From the NCBI GenBank assembly GCA_937959145.1, contig CALGMC010000224.1, forward strand, positions 1-5,989: 5,989 nucleotides of DNA, read 5' to 3'. The notes under the pieces are model-generated. The model was not told the origin of the DNA and did no database searches. It was given only the letters and a program-made list of their open reading frames with translations. Shown piece after piece: positions 1 to 5,989 of the stretch; within the stretch, counting starts at the first letter, position 1; each line of letters begins with the position of its first letter. The translations under genes were made by a program, and so were the position numbers. The stretch is from an uncultured Chlorobiales bacterium (lineage in GTDB: Bacteria; Bacteroidota; Chlorobiia; Chlorobiales; Thermochlorobacteraceae).

Positions 1-1
1 T

Positions 2-358
2 ATGCACGCACAATCTTCAAAGACAATGGTTTATCAAACAGCGCACGGCAATGTGATTTGCAATGCAGGGTGTGCCGTTATTCAAGTCGAGTTTGGGAAT
101 TTGTTTCTGCGATTTGATTTCAAAGGATTTGAAGCGTTCAAACAAAGCATTGAGGCGATTGATTGGAAGCGAAGCGAAGCAGGAAACGAGAAGAAGCCCT
201 ATCACCGAAAAATTTTTGTCGCACTTCAACCGTCAGGCATTACGATGGCGTTTCATCGCGAAGAAATTGAGGAACTGCAAAAACTGCTGAACGGCGCAAC
301 CGTTGCTCTAACCTTGAAAAAACTCGCCACAGAAGCGACTGCGTATCCGCGCAACTAA
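2..358 (+). CDS. Small conserved hypothetical protein, DUF6686-like, with CxxxC motif
   Basis: A 118-residue soluble protein of unknown function. It has no signal peptide or membrane segment. Two cysteines (C20 and C24, CNAGC) are followed directly by a strand-like stretch with FGN (31-33) and FLRFDF, then a helix with EAFKQSIEAI, a basic and polar linker (about 55-70), a second strand pair (IFVALQPSGITMAF, 71-84) and a helix (REEIEELQKLLNGA). This order (Cys pair, FGN, F-rich strand, helix, strand, E-rich helix ending in LL..A) recalls the small Bacteroidota family DUF6686; that assignment is from memory and is tentative. The ATG at base 2 is almost at the window edge, so the true start could lie further upstream, or at the second Met (base 26). 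It is followed by an intrinsic terminator at 422-457, so it ends its own transcript. The Cys pair could bind a metal, but only two Cys are present. Confidence 0.7.
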   Translation: MHAQSSKTMVYQTAHGNVICNAGCAVIQVEFGNLFLRFDFKGFEAFKQSIEAIDWKRSEAGNEKKPYHRKIFVALQPSGITMAFHREEIEELQKLLNGATVALTLKKLATEATAYPRN

Positions 359-359
359 A

Positions 360-384
360 TTTGTCTCTTGATTTTTGTCTCTTG
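360..384. repeat. Two direct copies of an 11-base repeat
   Basis: TTTGTCTCTTG occurs at 360-370 and again at 374-384, giving a 14-base period directly after the stop codon of the first gene. It is non-coding and T-rich. It may be a slippage duplication. No function can be read from it. Confidence 0.5.
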
Positions 385-421
385 TTTAAGGGTTGTTCTT
401 TCAGTGTGATTAGCCATAGAG

Positions 422-457
422 AAGCCTCGTTTCGGCTCAGGGAAACGGGGCTTTTTT
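422..457 (+). terminator. Intrinsic (rho-independent) terminator of the first gene
   Basis: A 12-base-pair stem formed by AAGCCTCGTTTC (422-433) and GAAACGGGGCTT (442-453), with one T-G wobble and an 8-base loop (434-441), runs straight into a tract of six T (452-457). It lies 63 bases after the stop codon of the first gene and ends only 10 bases before the GTG that could start the next gene. It therefore separates the two transcripts. The 5' arm begins with AA, so the reverse strand has only a short T tract after the hairpin. Confidence 0.9.
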
Positions 458-526
458 ATTGACGGTGTGAATATTCAAGGTTTTTCATACGTTCCGAAAA
501 CTTGCACCACAAACTCCAACATCAAG

Positions 527-1612
527 ATGACCCAAGTCTTCAAAACAAGACCGCTCAAAGCGCAAACCTTTTTTCAGAAACTCTTCCGAAAACATCCGCC
601 TGAAAATGCCGTCGTAGAAATTCAAAACTTACTTGCCTCAAAGCCGATTTTGGACGTCCGACGCTATGAAATAAGCCAACTGCTCGACAAGTATAAAAAC
701 GCCAACATCTTTCGCATCTTCAAGAGCGACATCGAGGCACTTTACAAACGCTATCTCGAGCATTGTCTTCGCGATAAAGCCTTCTCTGAAAAAGACCTTG
801 AAGAACTCCAACATCTGAAAAAACTGCTCAACCTGACCGATAAAGATGTGAAAGCCCTTCACGAAGAAGTTACAAAAGAAATCTACCGCGAAGGCGTTGA
901 CGAAGCCCTTGCCGATAAGCGATTAGACGAGCAAGAGCGCGACTTCTTAGAAAAACTCCAGCAAGACCTCAAGTTGCCCGATGAAGTCGCCAATGCCGTT
1001 TATGTCGAAGCCTGTAAAGCCCTGATTAATAAATTTCTGATAAAAGCCACTGAGGATAAGCGACTTTCGCCCGAAGAAGACGCGGAGTTTGAGATGCTGT
1101 GTAAAAATTTAGGGATTAACCCTCAAATCGAGCCGCACACAAAGGCGTTCTTAGACCGTTTGCGCCTTTATTGGCTGATTGAAAATGCGGAACTGCCTGC
1201 GCAACAAGTAAATATCAAACTCTATAAATCCGAAACATGCTACTTCGAAGGCACGGCGGATTGGTATGAACTAAGAACCGTTACAAAAAGGATTAACTAT
1301 GCGGGTGTCGGTGCGCGCGTTAGAATTGCGAAGGGCGTTTATTACCGAGTTGGCACGGTTGCACCGCAACGCATCACGAGCGAAGAACTCACTTCTATTG
1401 ATTACGGAACACTCTATCTGACCAATAAGCGCGTGATTTTTATGGGGTCAAAACGAAATTTTACCATACGTATGGAGCGAATTTTAGGCTTTACTCCCTA
1501 CGGCGACGGCGTCGAGATTGAAAAAGACGCAGGACGAAACCCTGTTCTAAAACTCTATGGTGATGCCGATATTTTCTGCTTGATGCTCTCGCGTTTGCTC
1601 AAAGATGCTTAA
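527..1612 (+). CDS. Hypothetical protein: three tandem helical (TerB/Tic110-like) repeats plus PH/GRAM-like C-terminal domain
   Basis: Not a family I can name with certainty. The reading frame is open from a GTG at 467 (381 residues) but I prefer the ATG at 527 (361 residues), because the GTG lies only 10 bases after a terminator and its first 20 residues look unstructured; neither has a clear ribosome site. In numbering from the GTG, residues 25-100 are basic then helical. Residues 101-240 contain three copies of a unit of about 46 residues, starting near L101, A147 and A194, each with the pattern D-K-x-[LF]-S/D-x-x-[DE] followed by an amphipathic Leu-rich helix pair. This resembles the TerB or Tic110 helical modules. 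Residues about 250-381 are beta-rich with the segment GTLYLTNKRVIFMG (314-327) and then a terminal helix (ADIFCLMLSRLLKD), typical of small bacterial PH/GRAM-like domains. No signal peptide or membrane helix is visible, so it is probably cytoplasmic or bound to membrane lipid through the PH-like part. Base composition matches the resident genes and not the restriction module that follows. Confidence 0.85.
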   Translation: MTQVFKTRPLKAQTFFQKLFRKHPPENAVVEIQNLLASKPILDVRRYEISQLLDKYKNANIFRIFKSDIEALYKRYLEHCLRDKAFSEKDLEELQHLKKLLNLTDKDVKALHEEVTKEIYREGVDEALADKRLDEQERDFLEKLQQDLKLPDEVANAVYVEACKALINKFLIKATEDKRLSPEEDAEFEMLCKNLGINPQIEPHTKAFLDRLRLYWLIENAELPAQQVNIKLYKSETCYFEGTADWYELRTVTKRINYAGVGARVRIAKGVYYRVGTVAPQRITSEELTSIDYGTLYLTNKRVIFMGSKRNFTIRMERILGFTPYGDGVEIEKDAGRNPVLKLYGDADIFCLMLSRLLKDA

Positions 1613-1636
1613 CGCTAACCGAATAGCGTAAAGACG

Positions 1637-1655
1637 TAATATATGTCAGATGACA
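1637..1655 (+). promoter_or_regulatory. Possible -10 element followed by operator-like palindrome ahead of the restriction gene
   Basis: TAATAT at 1637-1642 resembles a -10 hexamer and is followed at once by TGTCA-GA-TGACA (1644-1655), an inverted repeat with perfect 5-base arms. A palindrome around the likely transcription start would suit a repressor or controller protein. No convincing -35 hexamer stands 16-18 bases upstream, and no controller gene is in the module, so this is a weak proposal. Confidence 0.25.
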
Positions 1656-1701
1656 GTAAATCAGTTAGAGAAACAGCGACGTTTGAGATAACAGTTGAAA
1701 T

Positions 1702-2484
1702 ATGAATTATTGGACAGAATTAAGCATAGAATACGCAAATCAAAGGTCATATCTTGATGACCTTTTTCAAGTATATCCAACTATTCCCGAAGGAATTAGA
1801 GAAATAAATAATGAGATTTGGACAAATATTGAGAGAGCCTTCAAAAAGAAAAATAATGACGCTTTAATCAAAGAACTTTTGAAACTTGACTTGTTTCCAA
1901 TTAAGGATAGTTACATTGCATATCTTAAACGAGATCCCTCTGCGATTGAAAGAAATCCGAAAACAATCAATCGTATTTGCGGACGGCTTTATGAAATGGG
2001 ACTTGACAAAATCTTTGAGCGTTGCAGCGAACCCAAAGAAACTAATAGGCAAATTGGTCCGCTATTCAGGCGTTGGTTAAACACAAAAGCAGTAGGAATT
2101 CAACCTGTTTCACTTGAAGAGTTTACTAAGAGTCGAAAAGACGCAATTCTAAATGGAAGCGACAAGCAACTGATGGATTTTGCTTTAAGTGAGTTAAACT
2201 ACCAACATAACAAAGGACTTGATTTTGTGGGTTGCTTTAATGGAAAATATGTGATTGGAGAAGCAAAATTTCTAACTGATTTTGGTGGTCACCAAAATGC
2301 GCAATTCAATGATGCGATTAGTATGCTTCAAGCAAAAAATGTAAAGGCTATCAAAATTGCCATTCTTGATGGCGTTCTATACATAAAAGGCAAAAACAAA
2401 ATGTATAAGGATATTACCACCAGATACAAAGACTTAAACATCATGAGTAGTTTGGTGCTTCGTGAATTTTTATATCAACTATAA
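1702..2484 (+). CDS. Type II restriction endonuclease (PD-(D/E)XK nuclease)
   Basis: A 260-residue protein expected to cut double-stranded DNA at a specific short site left unprotected by the methyltransferase encoded directly after it. The N-terminal two thirds are helical and polar, with a segment KETNRQIGPLFRRWL (112-126) that looks conserved. The catalytic core is at the C-terminal side: D174 (GLDF), a short turn, then E187-A-K189 (YVIGEAKF), which fits the D-(X)n-E-X-K metal-binding motif, followed by a Gly/Gln-rich loop (GGHQNAQF, 195-202) and hydrophobic strands (IKIAILDGVLYIKG). Length is normal for a Type II enzyme. The recognition sequence cannot be read from the protein, and I do not place it in a named family. 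The gene is strongly A+T-rich compared with both flanks (27% G+C in 1801-1860), a sign of transfer. The ATG at 1702 has no ribosome site. It stands first in the pair, before its methyltransferase, which is notable for control of expression. Confidence 0.85.
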   Translation: MNYWTELSIEYANQRSYLDDLFQVYPTIPEGIREINNEIWTNIERAFKKKNNDALIKELLKLDLFPIKDSYIAYLKRDPSAIERNPKTINRICGRLYEMGLDKIFERCSEPKETNRQIGPLFRRWLNTKAVGIQPVSLEEFTKSRKDAILNGSDKQLMDFALSELNYQHNKGLDFVGCFNGKYVIGEAKFLTDFGGHQNAQFNDAISMLQAKNVKAIKIAILDGVLYIKGKNKMYKDITTRYKDLNIMSSLVLREFLYQL

Positions 2485-2488
2485 AGAT

Positions 2489-3646
2489 ATGTTACTACAC
2501 TACCAAAATAAAAAATCAGAGCATGAAATTTTTAACAGCATTCCTGATATTGAGTTAGAGCAAACAAATACAAGTGATAGCCCTAACTTGCTTATTCAAG
2601 CAGATAACTTAATTGCACTAAAACAACTAATCACGAAGTATCGCCTTGCAGGCAAAATTGACCTTATCTACATTGACCCGCCATTTGCGACGAATAATAC
2701 ATTCACTATTACGGATAGAAGAGCAAATACGATAAGTAACAGTTCAAACGGAGCCGTAGCCTACGCCGATAACTTGAAAGGTGCTGATTTCTTAGAGTTT
2801 ATCCGTGAGCGTTTGGTGCTTCTGAAAATGTTGCTCTCTGAACAAGGCTCGATCTACTTGCACATAGATTACAAAATTGGTCATTATGTAAAAGTAATCA
2901 TGGACGAAATTTTTGGAATAGAAAATTTCCGAAATGATATAACTCGGATAAAATGCAATCCAAAAAATTTCGCACGCAAAGGATATGGCAATATCAAAGA
3001 CTTGATTTTATTTTATTCAAAGTCTGAAAATGTAATTTGGAACGAACCAAAAGTGCCATACACCGAAGAAGATAAAATTAAACTTTTCCCAAAAGTAGAA
3101 AAAGACGGCAGACGTTATACAACGATTCCACTGCACGCACCGGGAGAGACACAAAGCGGCAAAACGTCGCAATCTTTCAGAGGACTTTTTCCACCACCGG
3201 GCAGGCATTGGAGAACCGATGTAAGCATTTTAGAACGATGGGATAAAGATGGCTTAATTGAATGGAGCGACAATGGTAATCCAAGAAAGAAAATCTATCT
3301 CGACGAACAAGAAGGTAAGCGCGTGCAAGATATTTGGGAGTTCAAAGACCCACAATATCCTGTTTATCCGACTGAAAAAAATCCAGACTTGTTGGATTTG
3401 ATTGTAAAAACGTCTTCTAATGAAAATAGTATCGTGCTCGACTGCTTTGCAGGTTCAGGCACGACGCTCAAAGTAGCACATATAAATGGCAGAAAATGGA
3501 TAGGCATTGACCAATCAGAAGAAGCAATAAAAACAATTATTCGCAAATTAGACGGCGTTGAAGGTGACTTATTTATCTCAAAAGCAGACTACAAACTTTT
3601 GACAACAGGAAAAAGCAATAAAGCAGAGAAAAACAAAATTTCATAA
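2489..3646 (+). CDS. Site-specific DNA methyltransferase, beta class, amino-methylating (N6-adenine or N4-cytosine)
   Basis: Transfers a methyl group from S-adenosylmethionine to an exocyclic amino group in the target site and so protects host DNA from the endonuclease upstream. From the preferred ATG at 2489 it has 385 residues. Motif order is IV, then target recognition region, then X and I, which defines the beta class. Catalytic motif IV is DPPF (63-66, in IYIDPPFATNNTF). A motif VI/VIII region follows (GSIYLHID; GYGNIKDLILFYSK), then a variable recognition region of about 120 residues with many Pro and aromatic residues, motif X (YPTEKNPDLL, 293-302), the AdoMet-binding motif I DCFAGSGTT (318-326) and motif II (GRKWIGID). 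DPPF suits either amino target; adenine is the more frequent. An in-frame GTG at 2462 would add nine residues and overlap the endonuclease by 23 bases; with the ATG the gap is four bases. Either way, translation is likely coupled. The C-terminal tail is Lys-rich. No terminator is visible after it. Confidence 0.93.
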   Translation: MLLHYQNKKSEHEIFNSIPDIELEQTNTSDSPNLLIQADNLIALKQLITKYRLAGKIDLIYIDPPFATNNTFTITDRRANTISNSSNGAVAYADNLKGADFLEFIRERLVLLKMLLSEQGSIYLHIDYKIGHYVKVIMDEIFGIENFRNDITRIKCNPKNFARKGYGNIKDLILFYSKSENVIWNEPKVPYTEEDKIKLFPKVEKDGRRYTTIPLHAPGETQSGKTSQSFRGLFPPPGRHWRTDVSILERWDKDGLIEWSDNGNPRKKIYLDEQEGKRVQDIWEFKDPQYPVYPTEKNPDLLDLIVKTSSNENSIVLDCFAGSGTTLKVAHINGRKWIGIDQSEEAIKTIIRKLDGVEGDLFISKADYKLLTTGKSNKAEKNKIS

Positions 3647-3700
3647 AACGCTTCCCCGACTTCGTGCGTTAATCGGTTCATAACAATTCAATTTCAAACG

Positions 3701-5131
3701 ATGCCATCTTATCAAACCGCATTGGTGTGGTTTCGCAACGATTTGCGCGTGCGAGACAACGAAACGCTTTTTCGCGCACAAGAAAGCGCAACAACCCTCA
3801 TTCCGATTTACATTTTTGATGAGCGACACTTTGGCACAACGCGATTCGGCTTCAAAAAGACAGGCGCATTTCGCGCGAAGTTTCTGCTCGAGAGCGTCGC
3901 CGATTTGAAACACTCGCTTCAAGAGTTGGGAAGCAATTTAGTATTGCGCGTTGGCAAGCCTGAACTCATCATTCCTGAATTGGCACGACAAATCGGCGCA
4001 GAAGCCGTGTTTTTCAGCGAAGAATCGACCGACGAAGAACTCACAGTCGAGCGAAATCTCAAACGCGCATTGCACACGCATACAATTAAGTTTCACCCCG
4101 TCTGGCAAACGACGCTCTATCACAAAAACGACTTGCCATTTTCGCCTGAAAAATTGCCTGATGTCTTCACGACTTTTCGCAAGCAAGTAGAAAAGTTGTC
4201 CAAAGTTCGACCGACGTTTCCTGCACCGAAAAAGTTAAATCCGTTGCCGAATGAAGTTCTTGCGGGTGAGTTGCCGACGCTGGCGCAATTTGGATTAAGC
4301 GAACCTTGCGACGATGCGCGCAAAGTATTAGCCTTCAAAGGCGGCGAGCGTGAAGCCTTGAAACGACTCGATGACTATTTCTGGAAGTCAGACGCATTGC
4401 GACGCTACAAAGAAACGCGCAACGGACTTTTAGGCGCGAATTACTCGTCAAAGTTTTCCGCATGGCTTGCTAACGGTGCAATTTCGCCGCGCACGATTTA
4501 CGAAGCCGTCAAACGCTACGAGCAAGAACGCATTGCCAACGACTCGACCTATTGGCTCGTGTTTGAACTCATCTGGCGCGATTACTTCCGATTCATATCG
4601 CTCAAATATGGCAACCGCATTTTCAAAAAACGCGGCATTAAAAATCAACCAGTGGCGTGGTCGCAAGACGAAGCGAAATTTCGAGCGTGGGCAGAAGGCA
4701 GAACCGGCGTGCCGTTTATCGATGCCAATATGCGCGAACTTTCAGCAACGGGCTTTATGTCGAATCGCGGACGGCAGAATGTGGCAAGTTTTCTCGTCAA
4801 GGATTTGAAAGTGGATTGGCGCATGGGGGCAGAGTGGTTCGAGTCGCTTTTGATTGATTACGATGTGGCGAGCAATTACGGCAACTGGAACTATGTGGCA
4901 GGCATTGGCAACGACCCGCGCGAAGACCGCTATTTCAATCCGCTCCGACAAGCGGCGATGTATGACCCCAACGGCGACTATGTCCGCCATTGGATTCCTG
5001 AATTAAGACAAGTGCCTGCATCCTTCATTCATGAGCCACATAAACTTTCGCCGATGGAAGCAACGCTTTACGGCGTAGAACTCGGCAAAAATTATCCGCG
5101 CCCCATCGTGAAACTCAAATCACAGGAATAA
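3701..5131 (+). CDS. cry: DASH-family cryptochrome / photolyase (FAD-dependent)
   Basis: A complete 476-residue blue-light flavoprotein. Members of this family repair cyclobutane pyrimidine dimers, mostly in single-stranded or looped DNA, and may also act as light sensors. The N-terminal Rossmann-like antenna domain begins with ALVWFRNDLRVRDNETL (7-23) and has the DASH-type segment RFGFKKTGAFRAKFLLES (48-65). The FAD domain starts near residue 225 with YKETRNGLLGANYSSKFSAW, ANGAISPR and ELIWRDYFRF (289-298; E289 and W292 match the E. coli photolyase Glu274 and Trp277 by local alignment). Further blocks are RQNVASFLVKDL and NYGNWNYVAGIGNDPREDRY. The tryptophan electron chain is present as W320, W373 and W396, with the same 53- and 23-residue spacing as E. 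coli W306, W359 and W382. F352 and Q359 stand at the places of Trp338 and Met345, a substitution pattern known for the DASH group. The ATG at 3701 matches the usual family N-terminus. There is no ribosome site. Its G+C is close to 47-50%, unlike the restriction pair upstream, so it is a resident gene. It converges with the hydrolase gene at the right. Confidence 0.97.
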   Translation: MPSYQTALVWFRNDLRVRDNETLFRAQESATTLIPIYIFDERHFGTTRFGFKKTGAFRAKFLLESVADLKHSLQELGSNLVLRVGKPELIIPELARQIGAEAVFFSEESTDEELTVERNLKRALHTHTIKFHPVWQTTLYHKNDLPFSPEKLPDVFTTFRKQVEKLSKVRPTFPAPKKLNPLPNEVLAGELPTLAQFGLSEPCDDARKVLAFKGGEREALKRLDDYFWKSDALRRYKETRNGLLGANYSSKFSAWLANGAISPRTIYEAVKRYEQERIANDSTYWLVFELIWRDYFRFISLKYGNRIFKKRGIKNQPVAWSQDEAKFRAWAEGRTGVPFIDANMRELSATGFMSNRGRQNVASFLVKDLKVDWRMGAEWFESLLIDYDVASNYGNWNYVAGIGNDPREDRYFNPLRQAAMYDPNGDYVRHWIPELRQVPASFIHEPHKLSPMEATLYGVELGKNYPRPIVKLKSQE

Positions 5132-5165
5132 AAAACCCTCTCTCCGCAAAAGCACGAAGAGAGGG
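5130..5165 (-). terminator. Intrinsic terminator of the GDSL hydrolase gene
   Basis: Perfect 8-base arms CCCTCTCT (5136-5143) and AGAGAGGG (5158-5165) enclose a 14-base loop. On the minus strand the hairpin is followed by TTTTTT (complement of the six A at 5130-5135), so it terminates leftward transcription of the hydrolase gene 30 bases after its stop. The T tract overlaps the last two bases of the cryptochrome TAA stop. Rightward transcripts meet the same hairpin but no T tract, so ending of cryptochrome mRNA here would be less efficient. Confidence 0.8.
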
Positions 5166-5194
5166 CAAACGATGAAGAAACCAAATTCAGAGAG

Positions 5195-5989
5195 TTAGTA
5201 ATGACCGCCAACGGCTTGAATGGTCGGCATTAAGGTTTGTGGCGTGAACTGTTTTAGGAATTCTTCGCTTGCAAGTCCGTTGCGATTGACGGCAACGCTG
5301 GGCGAAATGCGATAAATGCCATCGGGCAAGTTGCGCGTGTTGATAGCGGGAATGCTCGCATTGAACTCGCGCTCGATGATGGGAATCATTTGATTGGCGA
5401 CAATCGCATGTCCTTTTGGTCCAGGGTGGACGCCATCGATGGTGAAGATGCCGCCTGTTAAGAACGTCGCGCGCAGTTCTTCGCCGTCGGGCGAGGTAAT
5501 GCCTTGTGCGACAACTCTATCGAAGAGCCCTGCAATATCAACAACGAAAATGCCGTTGGCTTGGCTGTTCTTCGAGTTGATGAAGGCATTGTATTGATTG
5601 ACAGCGGCACTGGCTTGGGCGATTTCGGCTCGGTCGAGCGTGAATTGGTCGGGGAAGGGATTTTCGCGTGTGCCAATGGGCTTGGTAGTATCGACGCCTG
5701 CGCCGCCTGTGAAGTTTGCGGTAAGTTGTTGCAAGTTAATCGGTGGTAGCCCTTGAAGAGCGCGCGTGTTGTTGATGGAGGCAAGCAAGGTGCGCCAGAG
5801 CACGCCTTTGACGCCCGTTGTGGTGTCGCCAATTGCCGCAACGCCTGCGCCGCCGGGCAAGAGCACCATGAACTTCGTTACATCGCCAATATCGGCTACA
5901 ACAACGGTATCGACGGTGTTGCCTTTCGCATACCAGAGCTTCGTAAGTCCGCGTTGAGTGGCAACGGCACGGGCGTTTGGACCTAAGAA
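5195..5989 (-). CDS. SGNH/GDSL-type hydrolase (lipase/esterase-like), C-terminal part; gene runs off the right edge
   Basis: The frame stays open from the stop at 5195-5197 through the last base, giving 264 visible residues; the internal ATG at 5867-5869 (complement) is not the real start, because coding sequence of the same type continues upstream (for example NARAVATQRGLTKLWYAKGN). The key evidence is block V of SGNH hydrolases, GGIFTIDGVHPGPKGHAI (visible residues 179-196), in which D185 and H188 would be the catalytic Asp and His. It is followed by ANQMIPIIEREFNASIPAI, a typical ending of Bacteroidota/Chlorobiota GDSL lipases. Before it are the features PFPDQFTLDRAEIAQASAAVNQYN and GIFVVDIAGLFDRV, also seen in this group. 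The nucleophile Ser of the GDSL block and blocks II and III are outside the window, so activity cannot be confirmed. Such proteins are usually exported or outer-membrane associated; any signal peptide would lie off the edge. About 47 residues follow the catalytic domain and end in GGHY. Substrate is unknown. Confidence 0.85.
   Translation of the reverse strand, partial: FLGPNARAVATQRGLTKLWYAKGNTVDTVVVADIGDVTKFMVLLPGGAGVAAIGDTTTGVKGVLWRTLLASINNTRALQGLPPINLQQLTANFTGGAGVDTTKPIGTRENPFPDQFTLDRAEIAQASAAVNQYNAFINSKNSQANGIFVVDIAGLFDRVVAQGITSPDGEELRATFLTGGIFTIDGVHPGPKGHAIVANQMIPIIEREFNASIPAINTRNLPDGIYRISPSVAVNRNGLASEEFLKQFTPQTLMPTIQAVGGHY

Noticed and set aside
166..180. GAAGC repeated three times in the first gene, as a possible phase-variation tract.
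   Set aside because: Only three 5-base units, and they encode a plain W-K-R-S-E-A stretch; too short for slippage to be a good hypothesis.
905..940. DKRLDEQERDF and DKRLSPEED segments as EF-hand calcium loops.
   Set aside because: They lack the 12-residue spacing of acidic ligands and the central Gly; they fit the loop between helices of TerB-like modules better.
1612..1629. ACGCTA/TAGCGT hairpin at the stop of the repeat protein as a terminator.
   Set aside because: The 6-base stem has no following T tract (AAAGACG follows), so it is not a convincing intrinsic terminator.
1702..3646. The endonuclease and methyltransferase pair as a Type III Res/Mod system or a new defence system.
   Set aside because: The 260-residue nuclease has no helicase motifs, and the pair has the normal composition of a Type II module; no further defence gene is adjacent.
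1611..3652. AACGCT at 1611-1616 and again at 3647-3652, both at the stop codons that bound the restriction module, as a possible insertion target duplication.
   Set aside because: Six bases are easily shared by chance and the flanking bases do not extend the match; no terminal inverted repeats or integrase are present.
3647..3670. AACGC/GCGTT inverted repeat after the methyltransferase as a terminator.
   Set aside because: Five-base stem with a 14-base loop and no T tract.
3641..3922. Minus-strand frame of 93 codons overlapping the cryptochrome start.
   Set aside because: It is the shadow of a well-supported gene, with Cys-rich and Arg-rich composition and no recognisable motif.

Overview
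The window (5,989 bases) carries six protein-coding genes packed almost edge to edge, with no RNA gene, insertion sequence, CRISPR array or gap above about 110 bases. The flanking genes are close to 50% G+C (hand counts of single 60-base rows: 50% at 901-960, 47% at 3901-3960). None of the four start codons whose upstream sequence can be read with a settled start has a GGAGG-type ribosome site; the bases before them are A-rich. This, together with a small protein that resembles a Bacteroidota domain of unknown function (DUF6686-like, from memory), a DASH cryptochrome and a GDSL hydrolase of a type I associate with Bacteroidota and Chlorobiota, suggests a member of the Bacteroidota/Chlorobiota group. 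The genus cannot be told from the sequence alone.

Layout. (1) 2-358, plus strand: a small protein with a CxxxC motif near the N-terminus, followed by a strong intrinsic terminator at 422-457. (2) 467/527-1612, plus: an all-helical protein with three tandem repeats of about 46 residues (TerB/Tic110-like in appearance) joined to a C-terminal beta-rich domain resembling a bacterial PH/GRAM-like fold. (3) 1702-3646, plus: a two-gene Type II restriction-modification module, with a PD-(D/E)XK endonuclease first and a beta-class amino-methyltransferase second, almost overlapping. (4) 3701-5131, plus: a complete DASH-family cryptochrome/photolyase. (5) 5195 to the right edge, minus: the C-terminal 264 residues of an SGNH/GDSL-type hydrolase, convergent with the cryptochrome and ended by a hairpin-T tract terminator that abuts the cryptochrome stop codon.

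How the parts fit. The restriction-modification module is clearly A+T-richer than its neighbours (27% G+C at 1801-1860, 33% at 2341-2400, 35% at 3061-3120), so it looks like an acquired cargo placed between two resident genes. It gives self/non-self DNA discrimination; the cryptochrome repairs or senses light-dependent DNA damage and is not obviously connected with it. I see no evidence for a wholly new multi-gene system. The least explained item is the repeat-plus-PH-like protein at 527-1612.
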